Source: Nectonema munidae
Taxonomy: Eukaryota; Nematomorpha; Nectonematoida; Nectonematidae
DNA: 64,000 bases
NCBI GenBank assembly: GCA_030549495.1
Contig: JAUIRK010000341.1
Location: 62,001-126,000 of the forward strand
Reading direction: 5' to 3'
Numbering within the stretch: the stretch's first letter is position 1; each line of letters opens with the position of its first letter. Below the pieces are notes generated by a model, which worked only from the letters and a program-made list of their open reading frames with translations, made no database searches and had not been told where the DNA came from. This document shows, in pieces, positions 1-11,139 of this stretch. A program made the position numbers and the translations under genes.

Positions 1-19
1 TATCACCTTTTAAATCTGG

Positions 20-697
20 AGTACAACCAGGGCTTCGGAGCCTTCTCAAAATTGCTTAACTCCGAAGCATAGATTTTTTGACTACGGCCCCGGCTCCAAG
101 TATATTTTCAATATTTATTGTGATTTCTTTCATTTATACATAAAGTTCGGAGAAACTTTGCAGATACAAACTAAATATTTGGCATCTTCACTCTGTACAA
201 AATAATTAAAAACGTCGGACTTAATGAATTTTCGGCCATCGATATAACATGTATTTTTTGAACAATTCTAAAAAAAATAAGTTTGGTGCATAATAAAAAT
301 TTTCTAAAAATTAAATAGATAAAACTGATTTTTTATTGCCTATATTTATGTTTACACGGAATAAGAAATAGCAAAAAGTATGCCAATGAAAAACCATTAT
401 ATAAATCTATAATATATAATTATCAATCTTCCAATGAGAACGACATTGCTTCTCATTGACAATGTCGTGTTGTGCTTTCTTGCTTATCGATCTGAAGGAA
501 AATTATGCAATCTCTTTTACTCTATAATTTATATATGTTGTTTATAAATATTTATTACTTTTACTTCACTGTTTCAGACACATATGTTGACTTGCAGCCG
601 GTAAGAGGGAGCCGCGCATTAAAATTTGTGACTCCGGCTCTTACTGACAGAATATTACGGCTCCAGGGGCTCCGGCTCCAAAGCCCTTGAGTACAAC
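20..697. mobile_element. hAT-type MITE with 8-bp target duplication
   Basis: The element runs from 28 to 689. It begins CAGGGCTTCGGAGCC and ends GGCTCCAAAGCCCTTG, which are imperfect inverted repeats. The same eight bases, AGTACAAC, stand on both sides (20-27 and 690-697), the duplication length made by hAT transposases. The ends are rich in GGCTCCGG-like motifs and the middle is AT-rich without a coding frame, so the element is non-autonomous. It lies in the intron after the immunoglobulin exon of the IGFBP-rP1-like gene. Confidence 0.85.
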
Positions 698-905
698 GCT
701 TCTATTACAAATGTTTACCTTGATATACCCAAAAAATAGATGATGTGAGATCGCCCCCTGTTCAAATCCGCAGATGAGAAATAATGATATAAAAGAATAA
801 GTCCTAAAATCGAGGGTATTGATTCGCTATTAAGATTATTATCAAGAAAACCCGGTCTAAAAGGCAGCTTAGATAAAAAAAAAATGGAAGGAAATGAAAT
901 CATAC

Positions 906-1049
906 TTGGTAGATTTATTTTTTCGCCGTTTGGAGTGACAAAAAGCCATTCAACATCTGGAATGGGATAACCACGAAATTCGCAATTCAAAGCTAACTCA
1001 GCTCCCGTCTCGTTGAACACATTTTTACTGCTCGAGTGAATCCAGGGAG
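906..1049 (-). CDS. IGFBP-rP1-like gene, exon for first half of the Ig domain
   Basis: This minus-strand exon starts after a pyrimidine-rich acceptor (TTTACTTTAATTTCAG) and ends at a donor A|GTATGA. It is 144 nt with phase 1 at both ends, so it joins exon 1 (6190-6652) in frame through an Ala codon. The translation carries AELALNCEFRGYPIPDVEW, the B- and C-strand signature of an I-set immunoglobulin domain, then GEKINLP. A Kazal domain followed by an Ig domain is the known order in IGFBP7/IGFBP-rP1-type secreted proteins. The second half of the Ig domain is not seen downstream and probably lies beyond base 1. The exact donor is inferred. Confidence 0.72.
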
Positions 1050-2251
1050 CTGAAATTAAAGTAAAACACAACTCGAATAATTTTCAAATTTGGAAATCGA
1101 TTTAGAGAAAAAGGTATCGTAAGTCAATTGAGAAAATGTATTTTCAAATGAACACTTACATAGCAGGGAAGGAATAAAAGAAAGGAATTATGAGTCGGGC
1201 TTTAAAATTCCCCCAAATTTTGAGCCTGGTTTTGGCTTTAACGGATGCTAATTACATTTTCTGTTTCACCATCATAAAATTAACGCCATTAGAAGAACAA
1301 TCAATAACTTCTTGTTGGAAGTCATCAAAGTTTTACGCCAATTGGCGAATATCGATTAGTAGTGTATATAAATTATAAACAATAACGCAACGACGTATAT
1401 CAAAGTTTGGGCTAACTTGGCAGATCAGATTGAGTTTTAAAATTTATTGTTGAGATTTTTAGCAGCGAAATGTTTACCAAACTAGATTAACTTCATTTTA
1501 AGAAAAAATGTAGCCCAATGACCCCCGTCCCGCTGAATTGAATGGGTCAGTTGGATTGATTACTCTGCACTGAAATGTAATTGTTGGTTAAAATTATATT
1601 TAAAATTTTTAGCAACGAAATATTAGCAAGCTTGATTAGTAACAAAGAAGCTATTGAAGCTATAGAATTTATTTATTTATTATAAATAAATTGTTTGAAA
1701 ATTTATTTATGGCTTGGCTTTATAAATTTAAAGTTAACTCTTTTAATAATAAAAAAAGTAAATGATTATGTAAGAATAAAGCTGCTATATAATTTATTTC
1801 TAGACTTGATTGTTTAAATTTACCCCATCGCCAGACTTCAAATACAGAGGGGGAGGGGGCAAAACAGATTTTAACGGGCCGAGACAATAAGAAAGTGTAC
1901 AGGAGTTTCAGAAGGGGAAAATAAATCCCATGGGGAAAATCCCTTGCCGCTATCTTATCGACAGGACTGTTTACAGTAATTAATAAGGATAAACCTTTTA
2001 GGCTTTAAATTATAGAGTTCTTATATAGTTATGTGCTATAAAAAATATTTCTTCTGCTGAAAAATGTATGTGCTATTGTTCAAATTACTGGCTACATTAC
2101 TACCTCTTATGAAATATAGCACAAATTTGCATTATTATATCAAAGAAGTGAACGTTAATGAAAAAATATATTTTAAATATTCATTCTAGACTTAACCTTA
2201 AAACAAGAAAAGTATGGGAGGGGGGCAGTGGGGGATCCAGAAATCTTTTGT

Positions 2252-2294
<43 letters not shown>

Positions 2295-3013
2295 ATACTA
2301 ATATTATCAAAATATTTTACACATTTTATTAGGGAATAAATTTGAAAATGTATGTAAAATAAATGATTAAAATTATATTACAAAGTCTTTTCTTCTTTCT
2401 TTTTGCTTTGAAAATCGATCAATGACTTCATCAATTTTGATTTCTATTTTAGGGTGGACTCCAACCTTAATTTTTCTTGAATAGATTTCTGGTGGGGGGG
2501 GGGGGGGGGTATGCATCCCCTATCCCCCTCTCGCTTCATCCCTGGAGGGGGCGCCCCTGTTATTATTACTGAAACAACATATTTTAAGAGGCCCCTATGG
2601 AACTTATTTGACCACCCAAAACTTTTATGAAAAATTGAAAGATATACACGTTCTTATAGTCTAGCCCGCTTTCCTTAGAATCAGCTTGGCCCCGCCCTTC
2701 CGCTTGGATTATGGTAACTGAACTAATTTAGATAACCTGCTTTAAAGCAACCTGTCGCCCTACACTTTCTATTTTGTGAACGCCTTTGATACACCTTGCG
2801 TTTAATAACAAAATTTGTCAAAGTATTCGATTTAATTTTTGTTAATTTTGATAAAATATGACCTTGAATACTTAACTTTAATTAATTTATTATTTTTAGT
2901 GTCATTAATTTCTATACATGAAAAATTATTTTGAAATCCTTTTCCCTGATGAATGAAATTAGGAAAAAATTGCAGGAATGAAGAAAAAAAGGCAAATGCC
3001 AAAAAAAACCTAT
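1050..3013. other. Intron, left part
   Basis: AT-rich sequence between the Ig exon and the piggyBac element. No coding frame with family resemblance is seen. It holds two long G runs (2252-2293, 42 G; 2494-2509, 16 G). The second is followed by a C-rich stretch ending near 2530, which may be the edge of an old repeat. Confidence 0.5.
2252..2293. repeat. Poly(G) tract, 42 bases
   Basis: An uninterrupted run of 42 G, with a second run of 16 G at 2494-2509. Such tracts are strong G-quadruplex candidates and are hard to sequence, so the exact length is doubtful. Confidence 0.9.
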
Positions 3014-3033
3014 TTAACCCTTATCAGGATAAT

Positions 3034-3052
3034 TGACTACAAAATGTAGTCA
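3034..3052. repeat. piggyBac subterminal 19-bp palindrome
   Basis: TGACTACAAAATGTAGTCA, with identical or complementary copies at 3212-3230 and 5254-5272. It is probably a transposase binding site, inferred from the position of the internal repeats in piggyBac. Confidence 0.85.
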
Positions 3053-3428
3053 GCAAAAGTATTATTATTTATAACTCGTTGAATAATTGAGTAAAAACTT
3101 CATAATTGCGCATACAATTTGCTTGTATAACAGGTTAAAATATATGAAAATAACAGTATTGAATGTTTGTGATGAAGAGAGTTATTCTATGTTTTTCATA
3201 TATAGTGAAGTTGACTACATTTTGTAGTCAACGTCTTTCTATATAAATTCATGCATAGCTTTTAATATAGGTACAAGGGTTGTTTCATGCATTGGCATTT
3301 AGTAAAGAAGAATTGTCACAGAAACTCTTTCCGGTTGTCATGATTGAATGAGACACAATATCTTGTTGCACACTCTCTCTGCTTCCTTTCATTTCATTAT
3401 TGATTTTTTTCTCAATTTTTTGTACACT

Positions 3429-5145
3429 ATGAATAAACGAAAGACCTTTATTGAAGCCTGTAGCTTATTAAAAATTAGCAAATTATGTGACGATGATTTA
3501 GATATTTCAGAATCTATAGAATTTTCAAATTTTTCAAGCGATGATGAAAACGTTGAAGAGAATTTTGACATGAATAATAATCTCCGAACTTTAGAGGAAG
3601 ATTCAGAAGATATAGTTGTTTTTTCTGAAAATGAAAGTACAGATGATTCCCTTTCTAATGAAGAAGAAGGAGAAGAAGAAGCTGTAGGTGATGTAAAGTG
3701 GGATTATAAATTGAAAGATAATATTGTGCGTTTGAAGCGTAATATTGTCACAGAGAAAGCAAGAACCTGTACAAAAAGCGTCGACGAAAAAGAATTATTT
3801 GATTTGACTTTACCTGAAGAAATTAGAAGACATATTCTAAGATTTACAAATCAAAAACTTTTTATGATCAAGGCTTCAAATCCATCTAAGTTTTCTTCAA
3901 AATTATTCTCAAAGTTTACTTATGATGAGTTTGAAGCTTCAATTGGTTTTCTTATCAGAGCAGGTGCGGATCGCGACAATTTTTGTGATTTGAACGATTT
4001 TTATAAAGAAAAAGATAGCAAGCCTTTTTATAAAGCCTGTATGGCGTTTTCGCGTATGAAACTTTTCCTTAGGTGTCTAAGGTTTGACAATCTTATTACA
4101 AGAAGTCAAAGAAAAGAGAACGACAAACTTGCGGCTATAAGGGAAGTATGGGAACTGTTTCTACTTTCACAAAGACGTCACTACATTCCTGAAGAATTTC
4201 TAACAATAGACGAGCAATTAGTTGGGTATCGAGGTAAAATACCTGGCAAAACATACATGCCTTCAAAACCCAAAAAATATGGACTAAAGATATTTTGGAT
4301 TTGTGAGGCAAACTCAAGCTATGCTCTCAACGGAATAATTTATTTGGGTAGAGAAAATAATGCAAGAACAATAAATTTAGCTGAAAAAGTTTGCCTCGAG
4401 TTGGTGAAGCCTTTTGAAAAAACAGGAAGAAATATCACGCTTGACAACTTCTTTACAAGTCATAGTCTAGCAGTGAAACTTCTTGAAAAAAAACTTACTT
4501 TAGTAGGAACGATTCGTCAAAATAAAAAAGAACTTCCATTATCATTCAAAAATTCAAAAGGTAGAGAAATAAACTCAACAGTTTTTAAGTATGATAATAA
4601 AAACAAAATAGTAATTATGTCTTATGCTCCAAAAAAGAACAAAACCGTGTGTCTTTTGTCAAGCAATTTTTTCTTCGGATTTCGCTAATGAAAAAAGAGT
4701 ACCAGATCTCATAAACTTTTACAATAAAACAAAAGGTGGCGTCGATCTAATGGACGAAAATGTAGAAGAATATACAGTCAGAAGAAAAACTGTACGCTGG
4801 CCATTAATCATATTTTTTAACATGCTTGATGTTTCATGCCTAAATGCTTACATAATGGCAAAGAAAAATGGATATTGTCAGTCAAGAAAAACTTTTCTAA
4901 AAGTCTTAGGGGAAAAACTTTCAGCAGCTAACATGGAAAAAAGGTTAAAAAATCCACATCTCTCTACCGAAATAAAGCATGTAATACGTTATTTTTTATC
5001 GTATGCGCCCGTTTCATCTGATCTAAATAGAATAGCGCAAGAAACTCCAAGAAGATGTTTCATTTGTAAGAAGTCTACAAGAAAAAGATGCAACACTTGT
5101 TTGAAAGCGTGCTGTAAAGAACACTCCTGTGAAAAAAAACTGTAA
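3429..5145 (+). pseudogene. piggyBac transposase (one frame break)
   Basis: DDD-type transposase that excises and inserts at TTAA. Start chosen at 3429 (MNKRKTFIEACSLLK), because an upstream in-frame Met at 3348 adds only a hydrophobic stretch unlike the family. Order: acidic N-terminus rich in Glu, Asp and Ser; the conserved core with TIDEQLVGYRG (first Asp) and YMPSKPKKYGLK; ITLDNFFTSHSLAVKLLEKK (second Asp); NKTKGGVDLMDE (third Asp region); and a C-terminal Cys-rich finger, CFICKKSTRKRCNTC. The gene is open in one frame to 4688 and continues in another from about 4670 to 5145. The switch falls in a run of six T near 4667-4672, so one inserted base would explain it; either a young mutation or a sequencing slip. 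All three catalytic positions are present. Confidence 0.88.
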
Positions 5146-5319
5146 GTTGTACATTTTGCGAAAATTCATGAAAATAAATACATTTAATAACATTTTCTGT
5201 TACTTATATATGCCAAAACCAATTAATATAATATATATTATAGAAAAAGATAGTGACTACAAAATGTAGTCACTTGTCCCAATTAGGTTGTTTAATTTTT
5301 CCATCCTAATAAGGGTTAA

Positions 5320-6189
5320 GCTATTGATCTTACATTTTTGAAGATTATTTTTGCAGTAAGCAGGACTTTATTAGTTGCATTTTAACTGGACAGAGATTTA
5401 ATAAGTTCGATTTATTGTTATCGATTTTGATGTTATCACGATCAAATAAGAAAATAAAATTGATACGAGATATTTTTAATAATGTAACCAGAATAGATTC
5501 ACAGGTGAAATAAATAATCAACGTTCAAAGCACAAAAAACTTAACCTAGAGTGAAAACAGGTACCTAAGAAAACTTAGTGTATTATCTTAGACTAGGGTT
5601 GCCAGTTATCCCGGTTTTTCAGGATTTGTCCCAGTTTTGACCTCGCTTAACAACAGAACCAAGTTTTTCCTTCACTAACCAGTTATGAAAAATGTAGATC
5701 CAACTACGTTTATTCCTTTTTCAGCATAAAAGCTCGTCTGGGGTGGGCAACAATACCGAGCTGAGGGCCGCATTCAGGTCTACCAAGGGTTTGGCAGAGC
5801 GCAATAAAATTAGCTTTTACTAAAATGATATTCGTAAACTTGAAATACCTATTTTGTCTCATTTGATATTTTTAGACAAAATTTTTTTTTTAATTATCTG
5901 TAGTTACTTTGCATGATTTTAGACCCTTTTTTTAAATGATTTTGAAGAAAAGGATTTGCAGTTGTTTTAAAAAACGATAAAAAATTTAAAGCATTTTACA
6001 TATTAATTATTTTTGAAGGAAATACAAATTTTTGTTGACTTTTTCAATACTCTTTTTGTCCTAGTTTTATAATGTCGAAATTTGGAAGCCCTACCGACCC
6101 TAGACCCAATAGCAATGATAGCGTTTAAATACCTTGGCCGGTACAAAGGAATCCCTCTAAGCATCACAAAGGAAAAAGAAGGGACTTAC
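5320..6189. other. Intron, right part, with hAT-like remnants
   Basis: AT-rich sequence between PB1 and coding exon 1. At 5594 TAGGGTTGCCA opens a stretch that ends near 6093 with TGGAAGCCCTA, a plausible old MITE. Near 5741 GGGGTGGGCAAC and the nearby GGGCCGCATT resemble hAT (Charlie-type) ends. No duplications were found, so the borders are uncertain. Confidence 0.35.
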
Positions 6190-6652
6190 CAGAGTCACAA
6201 GGTCCCCTGCCAACAACCTTAATCTTTATGTGATCTCGATAGGCATCTTCCATCAAATTGCACAAATTTTTGTAGGTTATGCCATTTGACCCACACAAAG
6301 TCTGGTCATGTCTACAGTAGCACACGTTTTCATCCTCAGTCTCAAAGAAAAGAGGTCTATCACGGCGCGGCTTGCAATCTAAATCCTCGCCGCAGGAACC
6401 AAATTTGCCATTTTCGGAATTGGGCAAGTCGCACAACTGTCCTTCCTTCCTGGCGCACTCAAAGCAACAGCCGCACTTATCGCGCACAATGCCCGCTTCG
6501 CACTTTTCTGGCCGAGGACATCTTTCAAAGAAGCAGTGGCCGCAGTCAGGGCTGTCGTACACGGAGGAATGAAGAAGCTCCAAGCCAAGAAAAAGTAGGA
6601 GGAGGAATGAGATTTTAGGAAATGGAAGAAACGTTTTCATCACTATACTCAC
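6190..6652 (-). CDS. IGFBP-rP1-like secreted protein, coding exon 1 (IB + Kazal)
   Basis: The exon encodes a signal peptide (MKTFLPFPKISFLLLLFLGL, from the second Met), then an insulin-like growth factor binding N-terminal domain with the hallmark KCGCCFECA and about twelve Cys. A Kazal-type domain follows (VCYCRHDQTLCGSNGITYKNLC to GRGPC). It ends at a consensus donor, G|GTAAGT, at 6189-6184 in phase 1 and joins the Ig exon 5.1 kb away. This domain order is that of IGFBP7/IGFBP-rP1 and related invertebrate proteins. Members are extracellular and may bind insulin-like or other growth factors; binding here is inferred only from family. The start may be 6652 or 6640; the latter gives the cleaner signal peptide. 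The frame is intact. Confidence 0.85.
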
Positions 6653-8179
6653 TAATTATTATTATTGTTATTTATCCACAAGTGAATAAGAAGAAGACGA
6701 TGATGACGATATTGATGGCGACTTGAATGACAACGTGAGATGTAAGCTTTATCGATTTTAAATATTAGTGTATATTCGTCACACAGCATATGTTTGCCAT
6801 CTGTTTAAAATATCCATTACACCATTCTCTATTCTGCTCTACAACATATACGATTTGCGAGATGAGTGTGCGGTTGGTGTATGTGCGTGCATGCACCAAG
6901 TCACAGACACGCTTGCATTTTTTCAAAGAAAATTTTTACGGCTTCTTTTTTCCAAAGCTTGAAATGTCTCAGTCTGTCTTCTCTGTTTCAGTGATTTGCC
7001 AACTTTTGGAGAGGTCAATTACTCCGTCGCCTGCCAAATATTTTAGGCAAGTTCTTCAAATTTAGTAATTTTAAATGAAATTATGGAAATTCCTTTGATT
7101 CATATATGGAATCACTCATCAATGAATCGTTTGCTTTGTTCGCATTTGTCATGAGTGATTTCGTATAGGAAACAGGATTTTTATAAATTCATTTAAAATT
7201 ACTAAATATTAACAATTCATATTTTTACTATATGATATTCAATATAAAAAAATTAAAATTAGTTTATTTCAAAATTTTATACACCTATTTATAGGAAAAT
7301 TATTTATAAAATGGAAAATCTATTGTTTTATAAACATTCTTATGGTGAAATTTTTGACATTTAACAAAATAGAAGTTCTCTAGTAGTTTTTTAAAACACT
7401 ATAAAAAAATGCGAAATTCAATGAAAAAATTTTCTCAAAAACCTGCTTAAAAATTTTCACAAAAATCTGCGCTTGCCATTGGATACAGAAAACGAATATA
7501 TATTTTTATTTTTTACAAACAAGCAAATGTGACGCTATCAATTTTAATCTCTAGTAAACGGAAATACACACGCACGTGTGAAAACAAGAAAAAGAAAGGA
7601 GGACGTGGTTGAGATACCTTGATTGATTTGTGTGATCTTATGACTTCAAAGCACATAAATTAAAAAGGTTCTAATCAATCATCGATATCTGGAATTTCCT
7701 GTTTTGGCAAAGTAGACGAGCAAGCACATCATCACTTCACTTTCTTTTTCAATAAACAGCATTTCCTTTTATTCTTCATTTAGTTTTTAAATTTTTATAA
7801 AAAATTAGTGTTTAAATTTCTAATAGGTTTCCCTTAAAAATTGTATTGCTGTCTCTTCCCTCATCCGACTTCCGGTACACAATCGTGTTCACGCGTTTAT
7901 TTAAAAATTTCAAAAAAGTTGAATTCGTATAAAAATTTAGTAACCGAAAGATCAAAATAATTAATGCGTAAATTAAATGGAAAAAAATAAAAATTTTATA
8001 AGTAGGAAAAGAAAAATATATAGAACTTTTTTTTAACGCCATCTAAACATTTTTGAAAAACTTGCAACAAGTGAAATTTAGGTTTTATTTGCATGATTTC
8101 AGAGTTCTTGAGATGCTGTATAACTTTTTGTTCCCTAAAATATGTTTTAGACATAAGTTTAACTAATAACTATCAAAAA
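6653..8179. other. Upstream region of the IGFBP-rP1-like gene
   Basis: AT-rich sequence that should hold the promoter and 5' UTR of the minus-strand gene. No clear core promoter was recognised. It contains a foldback repeat (7061-7206); nothing else in it looks coding. Confidence 0.4.
7061..7206. repeat. Foldback (hairpin) MITE-like repeat
   Basis: The 19-base arm TTTAGTAATTTTAAATGAA (7061-7079) is perfectly complementary to 7188-7206. The inner sequence continues as an imperfect inverted repeat (GGAATCACTCAT against ATGAGTGATTTC). Such short hairpins are typical of MITEs; the family is unknown. Confidence 0.7.
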
Positions 8180-8269
8180 CCCTATTAGTGCTAGGGGGCC
8201 CTTCACTAAAAATTAATTGTACAAAATCAATATAGGTTCTACCTTAGTGAAAGTTTTAAAAAAAATACT

Positions 8270-8885
8270 TACGAATCATCTAATATATAATCTAAAGAAA
8301 AATGATTTTCTCTTTATTGAACAGGATGGATTTACATCAAGAATATCAACAATCACAAATTTACTAGAATTTTGAAACATTTCTATCTTAATTTATCATT
8401 ATGTATTTGGAATACATTTTGAGTGAAAAAGTCAAAAAAAGTTAGTGGACGGATTTGTAAAGAGGAAACAATAAATCAAAAACTTTTTTGGAAATATGAT
8501 CACTATTATTTAACTAAATGCAAGGCAAGAAATCAAACTAAAGATAGCGATATTTTTAAAATATTAAATGAACATAATCATGCAGGTAATTGTGCTAGAG
8601 TTCAAGCAAAAAGTTCATAACTTGATCCCAACTTCGAATTCCTTTGAATACAGAATAACACACTCAAAAGATAACTTCCTTTTATATGAAAATTATGAAA
8701 TGCAAAATGAAGTTTTATTTTTTTCAACAGAAAAACCTCACTTATCTCGTCCACAACAAATGGTGGGTTATGGATGGACATTTAAGACAGCACTTATTTT
8801 ATGCGTAAATGTGTAAAAAATGAAAAATAATTTTCATAAATAAAATTATTGAATTCTGCTTTATCGCCAGAAAAAATTTTGATGG
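8270..8885 (+). pseudogene. FLYWCH/MULE transposase fragment
   Basis: Two adjacent frames (8423-8620 and 8568-8816) read like the N-terminal half of FLYWCH-MULE transposases. There is a zinc finger with FWKYDHYYLTKCKAR and NEHNHAGNC, then NFLLYENYEMQNEVLFFST and a decayed form of the DGTFK motif (GYGWTFKT). A frame change separates the parts and the catalytic core beyond is missing. It interrupts copy A: sequence on either side (to about 8241 and from about 8885) matches copy B, which lacks the insert. Confidence 0.6.
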
Positions 8886-9019
8886 AGTTGAATGACCCTT
8901 TCATGTCCAAAACTGTTCAATATCAAAAATTAAAATTTTTCAGCATAATGTTGACATTATCTGTACTTAACCTTATAACTTAGGATCTATATTATATATC
9001 CTGAAAATTTATAATTAAT

Positions 9020-10140
9020 TTTTTCAATAATCATGGCTACTTTTTAGAAAATGTCTATCAAAATTTTAATTAATCAGAAATATATCTAATAAAATATTCC
9101 TTCAAATTTTACATGAAATATATGTTTTTATACTAAATCGGCCATGCTGGTTTCATTTCTGGACTCATTTTTTCATTTAGGATTTGAAAATACCTATAAG
9201 TGTTAATCAAATTTGCGGTTTACTTCTAAAAAGTGTTCTCAAAAAACATTCATTATAATTTTACAATGAGATATATGTTTTTATACCAAATCGTTTATGC
9301 TATAGTTACATTTATGGGCTCAGTTTTTGCTTTTTGAAAATATCTACAAGCGTCAATAAAATATGCGGTTTAAGTTTAAAAACTGTTTTCAAATATATCT
9401 CAAATTTTATATGAAATATATATTTTTATACTAAATCAACCATGCTAGTTTCATATATGGACTCAATTTTTACAGTTTAGATTTGAAAATAACTACAAGT
9501 ATCAATCAAATTTGCGTTTAGTTCTAAAATTTGTTTCCAAAAAGATTGATTCAAATTTTATATTAAATATATGTTTTTATAGCAAATAGATCATGATGGT
9601 TTCATTTCTGGACGAAGTTTTCGCATTTAGAGGTTTAACCACTAGTGTCAATCAAATTTGCGGTTTATGTCGGAAAACTATATCCCAAAATATTCTCTCT
9701 AATTGTACATGAAATATATGTTTTTATACCAATTCGACCATGATAATTTTATTTCTGAAATCAGTTTTTGCATTTAGAGGTTTTAAAAGTCTGAAAGTGT
9801 CAATCAAATGTTCTATTTACGTCTCATGTCTACAGAAATGAAGAAAAAAAAGTTTCATTTTTGGACTCAGGTTTCGCATTTATGGTTTTAAAATATCTGA
9901 AAGCTTGAATCAGATTTGCGGTTTAATTCTAGATACTGTCTCAAAAATATTTTCAAAAAAATAAAATATCTTTCAAATAAAATATCTGATTTTATAACAA
10001 ATCGACAATGTCTATTTCATTTCTCTACTCCATTTTGTCTAATACAATTAAAAAATATCTAGTGTCAACTGAATTAGTGATGTATGTGCCTGAATCTGTT
10101 CTGTAAATTTTTTTCAAAAAACCGCTTTATATTAGCTATA
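9020..10140. repeat. Left ~150-bp tandem array of copy A
   Basis: Repeated units carry, in order, ATATATGTTTTTATACC, AAATCGACCATGCTGGTTTC, TTTCTGGACTCA, and GTCAATCAAATTTGCGGTTTA, at spacings of about 150-160 bp. Units are diverged, some shortened. The same array is at about 22600-24080 in copy B. Confidence 0.85.
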
Positions 10141-10364
10141 TAGTAAAAATATTTTTTTTTGTATATTTTGGCTTATAATACTTTCTACAATCTTCTTGAG
10201 TATGAAATATTTATTAAAAAAAATAAAACGTATTATAAAATCTTTTGAAAATTTGTATGAGAGAAGGAACCAAGTTGAAAACTAATTGAAAAGAGAACAT
10301 GTGATCAAAATAAATAATTAAAAAATATATGTATCTTGACTAAATGGAAGATCTACCATGTTCT

Positions 10365-10391
10365 AATGAACTAGGAAGTTCCTAGTTCATT
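10365..10391. repeat. Perfect 27-base hairpin in copy A
   Basis: AATGAACTAGGAA, one G, then its exact complement. The matching place in copy B (about 24300) is not palindromic, so this is either a private rearrangement of copy A or has been lost from B. Confidence 0.75.
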
Positions 10392-11139
10392 CCTTCTATT
10401 CCTAGGAAGCTTCAAAAAGATTTCGACTGTGAAAAAGAAGTTCCTCTTTTACAAATGAAAAATATTTAAATCTATGGCTCATATAGGATTACAAATAACA
10501 TTTAGCTAAGATGGGTAGGAAATCTGAAAATTTAGAATAGGTCAGATGCCAATATGTGAGAATTTAGTCACTATCAAGATATTTTTTATTTAAATTGAAT
10601 TTGTTCATCTTTTTCCTTTTTGCTTCAAAGAGATAATTTTTTAGATGAAGAACGTGGACAATGTTTTGTAATTGAACAATGAACATCACGAATGATTCAT
10701 CAGAAAAAAAACCTTTGAACTGAGATTGGTTGACAAATATTCTGGCCTGATAATAAAATACACGATACTGATAAACAAGTCTAAGATCATCAAGAAGATT
10801 CTTTAATCAGAATGCTTTGAGAGAGGAAAAAAGTAATTTTATTCTTATAAAAAAATTTTCGAACACACATTGAAGAATATAAATTTCTAATGAAAAAAGA
10901 GCTACCAAGAAAGGATCATCATAGAATGAATAGCAAAATTACATACTGTAAATTATAATATGACGTAGAGACTATACGAGCCGATAACGAATTTGTAGCC
11001 AAAAAGATTGAGGTCCTATCGAGATACATAAGTTACTGACAAATGAAACATTTTGAGTGAATTAAACACCTAAAGTTGGTTTATTAAATAAATTAAAAAA
11101 ATAATTACCAGAGAAATACTGCAAGCAGAAGTTATTTTT

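Larger units (their letters stand above)
3014..5319 (+). mobile_element. piggyBac element PB1, near-complete
   Basis: The element proper is 3018-5315 (2298 bp) and sits between two TTAA tetranucleotides (3014-3017, 5316-5319), the target site of piggyBac transposases. Both ends carry a 13-bp inverted repeat: CCCTTATCAGGAT at 3018-3030 and its complement with one change at 5303-5315. A 19-bp palindrome, TGACTACAAAATGTAGTCA, follows 3 bp inside the left end (3034-3052) and lies 30 bp inside the right end (5254-5272), with a third copy at 3212-3230. The 13+3+19 and 19+~31+13 arrangement is that known for the founding piggyBac. One transposase gene fills the middle. Confidence 0.93.

Noticed and set aside
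6286-6618. Plus-strand open frame opposite coding exon 1
   Set aside because: It is the antisense of the IGFBP-rP1-like exon, whose minus-strand frame carries the domain signatures and splice donor.
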